A DNA stretch of 18,536 nt from Winogradskyella sp. (lineage in GTDB: Bacteria; Bacteroidota; Bacteroidia; Flavobacteriales; Flavobacteriaceae), in the NCBI GenBank assembly GCA_030149115.1, contig JASBSE010000017.1, positions 1 to 18,536 on the forward strand, in the 5' to 3' direction. Under the pieces are notes generated by a model. That model was given only the letters and a program-made list of their open reading frames with translations, had not been told where the DNA came from and did no database searches. Within the stretch, counting starts at the first letter, position 1. The number at the start of each line of letters is the position of its first letter. Positions 1 to 6,458 of the stretch are shown here, one piece after another. Made by a program: the position numbers and the translations under genes.

Positions 1-48
1 GGTAACAATTGGATATACGTATTAACTATATCCACATTATATGTTGCC
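1..48. repeat. nested inverted repeat downstream of the integrase
   Basis: Two nested arm pairs can be seen. The outer pair is GGTAACA (1-7) and TGTTGCC (42-48), complementary except for one G-T pair. The inner pair is GGATATA (11-17) and TATATCC (27-33), perfectly complementary, around a 9-nt loop. The two stems are separated by an asymmetric internal loop (3 nt against 8 nt). It abuts the stop codon of the recombinase gene. It could be a transcription end hairpin (no T-run follows) or a recombination site. The function is not determinable from one copy. Confidence 0.45.
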
Positions 49-1175
49 TAAGATAGTAAATCTTTTATTTCTGAAAATGAATTGTTAGCGACATGTGTAT
101 AAATTTCTGTGGTTTTAGTTGAATTATGTCCCATCAATATCTGTATGTGTCTAAGATCTGTGCCGTTTTCCAAAAGGTGAGTTGCAAAGCTATGCCTAAG
201 CATATGCGGTGTTACTTTTTTATGTATGCCAGCTTTTATCGCTGCAGACTTAACAATGTTTAACACACTAGACGCGCTATATTTATCTCCTTTCTGACCT
301 TCAAATAGATACTTTTCAGGTCTGTATTCCCGGTAATAAGTTTGTAGATCTTTTAAGAGATTAGCGCTTAAGACCGTAATCCGGTCTTTGTTTCCTTTGG
401 CATTTTTAATAATCACAACCATCCGCTTACTATCTATGTCAGTGACCTCGAGGTTTAATAGCTCACTACGACGAAGTCCAGAGGAGTATAGTAATCCAAT
501 AATGCATTTGTGCTTTATGTTGTTAGCATTATCTATTATCATTAAAATCTCTTTTTTTGATAAAACCTCTGGAAGTGATTTTTCTTTTCTTGGTCTTTCA
601 ATGGAATAGAATCGATTGGGCATTCCAAGAACCGTCTCATAATAGAACTTTACACTATTGATGGCAAGGTTTACTTGAGAGTTTGAAACACCTTTTTGAA
701 TCAATAACTGTAAATATTTTCTAATATCAACTTCATTTATCTCTTTAAGTTCCTTGTCTTTGAAATGGTTTATGAAAGTCTCGAAACTCGAAATATAATT
801 CTTTACCGTATTAGCAGAATACCTTTTTAGTTCTAGTTTTAACAAGTAGGATTCAGGACAAAGTCTACAATCTTTAACTAACTTTCTTTTTCTGTAGCGT
901 TCTAATTTTACCACTGGGTTGTTTTCATTAACAATCTTGTTTGAAAAAAAGTAATTACCATTAACCCATGCTACGCTATGAAAAGTCTTGAAAATTAATT
1001 CAAGGTTAGACTTTTTATTAGGAAGGTAGTGCATAGTAAATTCAGTGCTCCATGAAATATTAGGTAATTGCTCAACAAGAGCCTGCAATACCTTGTCTGA
1101 ATTAAATAGGATACCGATACATTTCTTTTGTTCGATTAACAGATGTTTTAAAGTAACACTTTTATGTAGTTCCAT
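48..1175 (-). CDS. tyrosine-type site-specific recombinase/integrase (XerC/D-like)
   Basis: This 375-residue protein is a tyrosine recombinase that would cut and rejoin DNA through a 3'-phosphotyrosine. The C-terminal catalytic domain (about 200-375) shows the full active-site set: Arg235 in GLRRSELL, Lys260 in the AKGNKDR hairpin, His324 and Arg327 in HMLRHSFATHLL, His350 in MGH, and nucleophile Tyr359 in EIYTHV. A SAM-like core-binding domain spans about 108-195. The first 100 residues are an extra N-terminal region beyond the roughly 300 residues of XerC/XerD, and a CxxC pair is seen at 103-106. The 64-residue spacing between Lys260 and His324 is ordinary, with no sign of the insertion typical of integron IntI proteins. 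The gene is divergent from the Zn-ribbon gene at 1266. It may mobilise a genomic island or cassette; its target site is not identified here. Confidence 0.93.
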   Translation of the reverse strand: MELHKSVTLKHLLIEQKKCIGILFNSDKVLQALVEQLPNISWSTEFTMHYLPNKKSNLELIFKTFHSVAWVNGNYFFSNKIVNENNPVVKLERYRKRKLVKDCRLCPESYLLKLELKRYSANTVKNYISSFETFINHFKDKELKEINEVDIRKYLQLLIQKGVSNSQVNLAINSVKFYYETVLGMPNRFYSIERPRKEKSLPEVLSKKEILMIIDNANNIKHKCIIGLLYSSGLRRSELLNLEVTDIDSKRMVVIIKNAKGNKDRITVLSANLLKDLQTYYREYRPEKYLFEGQKGDKYSASSVLNIVKSAAIKAGIHKKVTPHMLRHSFATHLLENGTDLRHIQILMGHNSTKTTEIYTHVANNSFSEIKDLLS

Positions 1176-1186
1176 ATTTTTTTGTT

Positions 1187-1257
1187 CAAATTAGATAATA
1201 GAAATAACATAATCGTACCTTATTCGAATATTTTACGTATAATATTCGTTTAATTTG
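1187..1257. promoter_or_regulatory. divergent promoter region with 24-bp palindrome
   Basis: Between the recombinase and the Zn-ribbon gene lies a near-perfect palindrome at 1225-1248. Its arms are CGAATATT (1225-1232) and AATATTCG (1241-1248), and the centre TACGTA (1234-1239) is itself symmetric, so 11 of 12 base pairs match. It overlaps a second perfect palindrome, TATTCGAATA (1221-1230). On each side sits a similar weak -7-like box: TTAATTTG (1250-1257, plus strand) and CTAATTTG (1187-1194 read on the minus strand). The position suits an operator controlling both genes. A recombinase binding site is the alternative. Confidence 0.6.
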
Positions 1258-1265
1258 AAAAATAG

Positions 1266-1646
1266 ATGAGATTACATAAAAATTGCTTGAATTGTGATAA
1301 GGAATTGATAGGAAGAACGGACAAAAAGTACTGTGACCCACAGTGCAAAAGTTCTCACCAGTACAAAAAGGAAAAGGAACAGCCTGAGCGGTTTTACAAC
1401 AAGGTAGACAACCAGTTGAGGCTTAACAGAAAGCTACTCAAAGAATACAATAAAGCAGGCAAAGCCATCATAAGGTCAGAGGTGTTGATAAGGGAAGGTT
1501 TCGACCCGAAATTCTTTACACACTTCTGGAAGAGCAAAAAAGGCGACGTCTACCTGTTTATTTACGAATACGGTTTTTTAAAAAAAACGGAACACAGTGT
1601 AGAGAAATTTGTGCTTATAAAATGGCAGGAGTATATGTCTAAATAA
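1266..1646 (+). CDS. small protein with N-terminal Zn-ribbon (DUF2116-like)
   Basis: This is a 126-residue protein of unknown function. Cys7, Cys10, Cys23 and Cys27 form CxxC...CxxxC, a treble-clef/zinc-ribbon pattern of the DUF2116 type. It is followed by a highly charged, probably helical stretch (about 30-75), then a mixed C-terminal half with FDPKFFTHFW and YLFIYEYGFL. Proteins of this shape are common single-gene neighbours of mobile DNA in Bacteroidota, as I recall; no function is known to me. The ATG at 1266 follows a possible -7 box by only 8 nt, so the leader would be very short. Nucleic-acid binding is a guess from the zinc site and charge. The start is the first in-frame ATG directly before the conserved cysteines. 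Confidence 0.75.
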   Translation: MRLHKNCLNCDKELIGRTDKKYCDPQCKSSHQYKKEKEQPERFYNKVDNQLRLNRKLLKEYNKAGKAIIRSEVLIREGFDPKFFTHFWKSKKGDVYLFIYEYGFLKKTEHSVEKFVLIKWQEYMSK

Positions 1647-2152
1647 AATAATCCCGCATCTGTACCTTTTTTCTCGAAGCGCTTATAAATAGGAGTGAAG
1701 TACTTTATGTATCCATCTTTCAGCTTAATGATTTTCTAATATTAGAAAGTTTAGAACTCAATTCCTGTATTTTTTACTCAATAGCATTAATGTTTGAATT
1801 ATTCAAATATTGGAACAATAATGACATAAACTGAAATAAAATTTATGGTTGACTAGAAAAAAGATAAATATTTGATAAGTCTTTAAACCAGTCAAATATT
1901 ATGGTACATATAGAGTTTAGCATAATAATCTTTTTTTTCCTAGCTTAAGTATTTCCAGTCAAAATCAATCAGATAATGAATGTTTGGTCACAACTTAAAT
2001 TCTGTTAGATATGATTTTGATAAGCTTCTTATCAGTAATGAGGATAGAATACTATGCTTTTTAAAAATTCTTGTAACCTTTTTTTAAGTCATCTTGTCCT
2101 ATAAATGTGAATTCACCTAAACAAAATAACAATCACATAAATTAAAAATAAG
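1647..2152. other. 506-bp intergenic stretch with gene remnants and a foldback
   Basis: No intact gene is seen. On the minus strand about 1650-1726 reads as well-formed codons (KLKDGYIKYF, then PIYKRFEKKGTDAG). A second coding-like piece at about 1730-1790 (KIQELSSKLSNIRKS) sits in another frame and is preceded by a stop, so this looks like a decayed gene. A foldback lies at 1853-1943: AATATTTGA (1867-1875) and TCAAATATT (1892-1900) are perfectly complementary. They lie inside an imperfect outer pair, CTAGAAAAAAGAT (1853-1865) and ATCTTTTTTTTCCTAG (1928-1943). The remainder is featureless AT-rich sequence leading to the next gene. Confidence 0.5.
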
Positions 2153-3265
2153 ATGACTTTTAAAAACACACCAATTTATTTAACACTTACAATAGTTTGT
2201 TGTTTAACAACATTATTTGCCTGTGTACAAAAGGAAACAATAACAACTGTAGATGGTAAAACTATCAAAGAGGCTAAACTTACCTCTGAAATCAAAAAAA
2301 TACTGGAAACTGAAGATATTCCAGCAATTTCCATAGCTGTAATCAACAATAACAAAGTGGTTTATGATCAAGCATTTGGAGTGAGTAATATGGAAACCAA
2401 AAGTCCAGTGGATGGCCAAAGCATTTTTGAAGCAGCTTCTTTATCAAAACCCATTTTCGCGTATTTTGTAATGAAAATGGTTGAGAAGGGAAAAATTGAT
2501 TTAGATAAACCACTTTATGAATATCTTCCACACCCGGGTATTGCACCTGAATCCCAAGAAGACGCTAAATTGATAACTGCTCGTATGGTTTTGGCGCATC
2601 AAACAGGATTTCCAAATCATTCTGATGGCCAACCTATAAAATTAGCTTTTAAACCTGGAACAGATTTTATGTATTCCGGTGAAGCTTATCAATATTTGGC
2701 AGCTATTATTGGGATGCAAAATGGAGTAGGCTGGAAAGCAGACTTGAATGAATTATTCCAAAAAGAGGTTGCAGAACCTTTACAGATGTCACATTCAACA
2801 TTTGTTTGGGATGATTATTTAGCTAAACACAAGGTGATTGGCCATGATAAAGATGGAAAACCCACCACTAGTAATCCTCGACCAAGTTCTGGAGATGGAA
2901 CTACTTTTTTCGCTTACTCAAGCCTTCATAGTGAAGCCAGCGAGTACGCAAAATTTATTATTACTATGCTAAAAAAAGATGGACTTCAAGAAGAAACGTT
3001 TAATGAAATGCTAAAAGAGCAAACACACTTTCAAAATGATAATCCGCTAAAACAGCAAATAGGTCAAACAGGTTGGGGTTTAGGGTTTGCCCAAAAAATA
3101 ACAGAAGATTACACGATGCATATGCATACAGGTAATAATCACGACTTTCAAGCGTATGCGATGTTTATCCCTGAAAAAAATTACGGATTGGTTGTGTTTA
3201 CTAACAGTGATAAAATGATTCCGTTTTTAACAAACTTATCTGAAGTGTTAGGACCACAGTTTTAA
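2153..3265 (+). CDS. serine hydrolase, beta-lactamase class C / PBP4*-like lipoprotein
   Basis: This 370-residue member of the serine beta-lactamase-like superfamily (Pfam Beta-lactamase, PF00144) probably acts as an esterase, peptidase or amide hydrolase outside the inner membrane. A signal peptide ends in a lipobox LFAC with Cys24 as the lipidated residue. The catalytic SxxK is Ser96-Leu-Ser-Lys99. The second motif is Tyr174-Ser-Gly in FMYSGEAYQY, and the third is His325-Thr-Gly in HMHTGNN. All three active-site elements are present and the length is normal for the family. The substrate cannot be told; antibiotic resistance should not be assumed. A gene for a small membrane protein follows 35 bp downstream and is probably cotranscribed. 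A second family member lies at 6459. Confidence 0.9.
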   Translation: MTFKNTPIYLTLTIVCCLTTLFACVQKETITTVDGKTIKEAKLTSEIKKILETEDIPAISIAVINNNKVVYDQAFGVSNMETKSPVDGQSIFEAASLSKPIFAYFVMKMVEKGKIDLDKPLYEYLPHPGIAPESQEDAKLITARMVLAHQTGFPNHSDGQPIKLAFKPGTDFMYSGEAYQYLAAIIGMQNGVGWKADLNELFQKEVAEPLQMSHSTFVWDDYLAKHKVIGHDKDGKPTTSNPRPSSGDGTTFFAYSSLHSEASEYAKFIITMLKKDGLQEETFNEMLKEQTHFQNDNPLKQQIGQTGWGLGFAQKITEDYTMHMHTGNNHDFQAYAMFIPEKNYGLVVFTNSDKMIPFLTNLSEVLGPQF

Positions 3266-3300
3266 ATTAATTTTTAATATTTTAATACAAAATAAAAGAC

Positions 3301-3636
3301 ATGGAAAATTATCAAGATGCACTAGGCGCATTATTCTTAATGACAGGAGTAGTTATTGTAGTGTTTATTATTGCTAAATATACATACCTGACAAAAAAGG
3401 CAATGATTGAAAAAGGTCTTGCAACACCTTCAAACTCTAAAAAAGCCCAATATATAGACATAGGTTGTATCGTAGGGGGTTTAGGAGTTGGACTAATGAT
3501 TTCAACCATTTTTACAACAATGGAGCTTTCAGAAGATTCAACCGATTTATTGGTTTGGGGTACAATTCTGATTTGTGGAGCCATTGGTTTGGTGGTTGCA
3601 CATATTCAACTCTTGCTTACTAAATCTATATCATAA
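3301..3636 (+). CDS. small membrane protein, possibly DUF6249-like, with hybrid C-terminus
   Basis: This is a 111-residue protein. Hydrophobic segments are seen at about 9-27 (LFLMTGVVIVVFIIAKY), 53-71 (GCIVGGLGVGLMISTIF) and 83-103 (LLVWGTILICGAIGLVVAHI). A basic loop KKAMIEKGLA follows the first helix, which resembles the DUF6249 family of Bacteroidota membrane proteins. That assignment is from memory and weak. It lies 35 bp after the serine hydrolase. The last ten residues or so (from about 3602) are encoded by DNA that, in another frame, reads as the conserved core of an AlkB-like dioxygenase. The natural C-terminus therefore seems to have been replaced at a deletion or recombination junction near 3600. 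Confidence 0.6.
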   Translation: MENYQDALGALFLMTGVVIVVFIIAKYTYLTKKAMIEKGLATPSNSKKAQYIDIGCIVGGLGVGLMISTIFTTMELSEDSTDLLVWGTILICGAIGLVVAHIQLLLTKSIS

Positions 3637-3901
3637 CGGAGAAGAGGGAATGGCTTGGCATCGCGATGGCGAAAAAGATTTAAAAAAAAATGGTGCAATA
3701 GCCTCATTAAGTTTTGGGGCAGAACGCAAGTTTTTATTTAAACACAAAGAAACAAAACAAACGGTTTCCGTCCATTTAGAAAAAGGTAGTTTGTTGGTTA
3801 TGAAAGGAACTACACAAACAAATTGGCTACACAGACTTCCGCCTTCTAAAAAAGTAAAAAGTCCGAGAATAAATTTAACATTTAGAACAATCGACATTTA
3901 A
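3605..3901 (+). pseudogene. 3' fragment of an AlkB-like 2-oxoglutarate/Fe(II) dioxygenase
   Basis: From TTC at 3605 the frame reads as the C-terminal core of an AlkB-family DNA/RNA dealkylation enzyme: FNSCLLNLYHNGEEG, then the iron-binding His-x-Asp in MAWHRDGEKDL, the strand AIASLSFGAERKF, GSLLVMKG, the distal iron His in WLHRLPP, and the 2-oxoglutarate Arg pair in PRINLTFR. AlkB proteins of this class have about 100 residues before this point, including the nucleotide-recognition lid. Those are absent and are replaced by the 3' end of the small membrane-protein gene. An in-frame ATG at 3575 would add only MEPLVWWLHI from foreign DNA. With the lid missing the product is unlikely to repair DNA, so I call it a truncated pseudogene. 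Confidence 0.85.
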
Positions 3902-3940
3902 TACAGCAAGTATCGGGTTTTATACACTTAATCGTCAAGT

Positions 3941-3948
3941 TAGTTTTG
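3941..3948 (+). promoter_or_regulatory. -7 promoter element TAGTTTTG for the SDR gene
   Basis: TAGTTTTG matches the Bacteroidota -7 consensus TAnnTTTG, 25 bp before the start codon. A TTTT at 3918-3921 lies 19 bp upstream, at the expected -33 spacing, in place of TTTG. Confidence 0.6.
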
Positions 3949-3973
3949 CATTATAAATTTAAAACAAACAAAA

Positions 3974-4711
3974 ATGCAAACATTAAAAGACAAAGTAATC
4001 CTAATAACAGGAGCAAACAGAGGAATTGGAAAATCGCTTGTTAAAGCATCATTAGAAAAAGGGGCAAGAAAGATCTATGCAACTTCTAGGGATTTAAACA
4101 AAATGCCAAACTTTGGAGATTATAGAGTTGTGTCATTAGAATTGGATATTACAGATAAAACTCAAATTTCTAGAGTTTTAAAAAAAGCAACAGACGTTGA
4201 AGTTCTCATTAATAATGCAGGAATTTTAAGCCAGGGTAATATTTTGGAAGGAGAGTTAATCGGAATGGAAAATGACATGAAAGTAAATTATTATGGTACA
4301 ATAAATATGATGCGGGCATTTGTACCAATACTAGAGAGTAATAGCTCATCTGCTCGCATTATTAACATGGTTTCTATCGCTGCATATTCTCCTCTTCCAT
4401 TTATAGCTGGTTATGCTGCTTCTAAAGCAGCTTTACTTTCAGCTACACAGGCTGTTAGAATTGAATTGGCAAAGAAAGGAATAATTGTTCATTCTGTTAA
4501 TCCTGGAGCTATTGATACTGATATGAACAAAGGAAGTGAATGGGATATGCCAGCCCCAGACGAAATTGCAAAGATAATATTAGATAAAGTTGAAGCAGGG
4601 GAATTGGATATTGTTCCTGATGATATGAGACTTGGGATGTACAATACATGGAGAGAGGATCCTTCAAAGTTAGCAGAAATGTTTCATAATATGTACCATG
4701 GAGAGCAATAA
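3974..4711 (+). CDS. short-chain dehydrogenase/reductase (classical SDR)
   Basis: This 245-residue NAD(P)-dependent oxidoreductase is probably cytosolic. The Rossmann cofactor loop is TGANRGIG (12-19). The structural NNAG is at 80-83. The catalytic triad is Ser134 (MVSIAAY), Tyr147 and Lys151 (YAASK), and SVNPGAIDTDM follows as the usual post-catalytic loop. The order and length match classical SDRs. Arg39 after the second strand (TSRDL) favours NADP over NAD; this is inference. The substrate is unknown. The gene has its own -7 box at 3941 and is followed at once by a palindrome and a terminator, so it is likely a single-gene unit. Confidence 0.92.
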   Translation: MQTLKDKVILITGANRGIGKSLVKASLEKGARKIYATSRDLNKMPNFGDYRVVSLELDITDKTQISRVLKKATDVEVLINNAGILSQGNILEGELIGMENDMKVNYYGTINMMRAFVPILESNSSSARIINMVSIAAYSPLPFIAGYAASKAALLSATQAVRIELAKKGIIVHSVNPGAIDTDMNKGSEWDMPAPDEIAKIILDKVEAGELDIVPDDMRLGMYNTWREDPSKLAEMFHNMYHGEQ

Positions 4712-4713
4712 AA

Positions 4714-4776
4714 TTCAATCTTAAGATTGAAGTTGTATTATAGCCATAGTAGAGTTTATCTCCTTCTATGGCTTTT
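4714..4776 (+). terminator. palindrome plus intrinsic terminator after the SDR gene
   Basis: Three bases after the stop codon there is a perfect 18-bp palindrome, TTCAATCTTAAGATTGAA (4714-4731). A second hairpin follows: AGCCATAG (4742-4749) pairs with CTATGGCT (4766-4773), with GAG and CTC able to pair inside the loop, and runs into TTTT. The second one has terminator form. Confidence 0.6.
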
Positions 4777-4917
4777 GCATTTCAATATTTAAACCTGCAA
4801 ATACAATGAGAATTAATAAAAACTTATCCAAGTTAATATTGTTTAATGTATTATCTTTTCATTTTCATAATGGAACGGCCATAAGCTTTTAACAAAAACA
4901 CAAACAGAGTATACACA

Positions 4918-5493
4918 ATGCTATTTAACCAAATCTGGAATATCCATAAGGACCATTTAAAAAACTTCATCATAACAAAAGTAGACGAAGAATATCTTAT
5001 TGATGATATTTTACAAGAAGTGAGTATAAAACTAAATGACAGTTTAATTAGAAATGTTGAAATAAAGAATTATAAAGCGTGGCTTTTTCAGGTAACAAGA
5101 AATACAATTGCTGATTATTATCGAAGCCATAAAATGAATACTATATCCAAAGTAAATGAAGTTGTTTCTGATTATAATTCAGGGGCTTGCATATGCGATT
5201 TATCAGGTTTTGTAATCAAAGAATACCTTCCTGAAAAATATGGCAAACCACTCTATTTAAGTGATATTGAGCAAGTGCCACAGCAAGAAATAGCCGAGAC
5301 TTTAAATTTAAGCTTGAGTGCAACAAAATCGAGAATACAAAGAGGACGAACTAAATTAAAAGACCTAGTTTCTGAATGTGTTAGTATATCATACAATAAT
5401 AGAGGGCAAATTTCTGATTTCCAATTAAAAAAGGGCTGTGAACTACCTCGAGAATTAAAAAATGAAATGGATAGAATAAATTTATTTCCATAA
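4918..5493 (+). CDS. sigZ: ECF RNA polymerase sigma factor, SigZ-like
   Basis: This 191-residue extracytoplasmic-function sigma-70 factor directs RNA polymerase to special promoters. Region 2 is at about 5-75: the DDILQEVSIKL segment is the core-binding helix and WLFQVTRNTIADYYR is typical of region 2.4. Region 4 (about 112-155) has the helix-turn-helix PQQEIAETLNLSLSATKSRIQRGRTKLKDL. After it comes a tail with Cys-V-S-I-S-Y-N-N-R-G and a final Cys, which resembles the Cys-bearing C-terminal tail of the SigZ group, although fewer cysteines remain. No anti-sigma gene is adjacent, as is usual for SigZ. The next two genes on the same strand follow at 49 and 13 bp and may be its operon or regulon. 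Confidence 0.85.
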   Translation: MLFNQIWNIHKDHLKNFIITKVDEEYLIDDILQEVSIKLNDSLIRNVEIKNYKAWLFQVTRNTIADYYRSHKMNTISKVNEVVSDYNSGACICDLSGFVIKEYLPEKYGKPLYLSDIEQVPQQEIAETLNLSLSATKSRIQRGRTKLKDLVSECVSISYNNRGQISDFQLKKGCELPRELKNEMDRINLFP

Positions 5494-5542
5494 TCTTGCA
5501 TCTTTTTACTTTCATCTTACGACTATAGGGTAAAGTAAAAAA

Positions 5543-6445
5543 ATGAAACAAAAAATAATCACATCTTTAATAGCTGTTCCGTTAGTGTTGGTTTTAGTGG
5601 GCATCATAAGCTATTTAACAATCCTTAATGATTGGAGTTTTGAAATAACATCATTTTCAATTTTCTTATTCACCCTTGGATACATTCTATTTTTAGAAAA
5701 TACAATTCCTTTAAAACAATCATGGAAACCTGAAAAGAAATTACTTTGGGCAGATATTAAGCACTTTATTTTTTCAACAGCCATATTTGATGCTTTAGGA
5801 AAAATGGTTGCTCTGGCTTTGGTTATTTATATTCAAAAGCACTTCTTTACTACTGCTGGTTTTTGGGACTCGATTCCATTTATTGCAACATACGCAATTG
5901 CAAATCTGATAGGCGAATTTTTTCCTTATGTATACCATAGAGTGAGCCACAAGGGAGATACTAACTCTTATTTGAGTCTTTTTTTATGGAAAATTCATTC
6001 CATACATCACCTGCCAAATAGCTTAAACTGGTTTAAAACAAACTGGATTCATCCTATAAATATGTTCTTGAATACGTTATTAAAAATAACACCCATTATG
6101 CTTTTAGGGTTTAGTAAAGAAATCATTTTTTTAGTTGGCATTACGCACGTTGTGGTTGCCTATATTTCTCACGCTAATATTCAAACAAAGAAAAGTTTTT
6201 TGGATTATATAATAGTTACACCACAAGTGCATCATTTTCATCATAGCATAAAGATGGAGGAAGCAAAGAATTTTGGCAATATATTTCCGTTTTGGGATTT
6301 ATTATTTGGCACCTATTATAACAGAAAAGGCTCTGTGGAAAAAGTTGGGATTATAAATGGCCCTGAAACTAATTACCCAAAAGACAGAGCATATATTAAG
6401 CAACTAACATTTCCTGTAACTACTTCAAAGGATTGTTGTAAATAA
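5543..6445 (+). CDS. sterol desaturase / fatty acid hydroxylase family membrane protein
   Basis: This 300-residue integral membrane di-iron oxygenase (FA_hydroxylase, PF04116) would hydroxylate or desaturate a lipid substrate using O2. Three histidine clusters are visible: HRVSH (132-136, HxxxH), HSIHH (152-156, HxxHH) and HHFHH (230-234), plus His210 in ISHAN. Hydrophobic helices are seen at about 5-28, 36-52, 75-97, 108-125 and 182-205. It follows the sigma factor by 49 bp, and the intergenic piece contains CATCTT twice, 9 bp apart. The hydrolase gene downstream is only 13 bp away, so these are almost certainly cotranscribed. The substrate (hopanoid, carotenoid, fatty acid or other) cannot be told. 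Confidence 0.9.
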   Translation: MKQKIITSLIAVPLVLVLVGIISYLTILNDWSFEITSFSIFLFTLGYILFLENTIPLKQSWKPEKKLLWADIKHFIFSTAIFDALGKMVALALVIYIQKHFFTTAGFWDSIPFIATYAIANLIGEFFPYVYHRVSHKGDTNSYLSLFLWKIHSIHHLPNSLNWFKTNWIHPINMFLNTLLKITPIMLLGFSKEIIFLVGITHVVVAYISHANIQTKKSFLDYIIVTPQVHHFHHSIKMEEAKNFGNIFPFWDLLFGTYYNRKGSVEKVGIINGPETNYPKDRAYIKQLTFPVTTSKDCCK

Positions 6446-6458
6446 GAATACCATAAAA

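Noticed and set aside
1..48. Canonical integron attC site with the neighbouring recombinase as IntI
   Set aside because: The right end reads GTTGCCT, which does not fit GTTRRRY. The recombinase lacks the extra segment between its Lys and HxxR motifs that marks IntI, and only one copy is visible.
2094..2107. A fifth regulator operator (TTGTC-CTAT) upstream of the first serine hydrolase
   Set aside because: Only the left half matches (the right half is AAATG), and there is no TAnnTTTG at the offset shared by the four true sites.
2153..3265. Antibiotic-resistance beta-lactamase
   Set aside because: The three motifs define the wide serine hydrolase superfamily. Nothing specific to AmpC-type enzymes is seen; the second motif is YSG rather than YxN.
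3575..3901. Intact AlkB-like repair enzyme starting at ATG 3575
   Set aside because: The ten residues before the homology come from the other gene, and the nucleotide-recognition half is missing.
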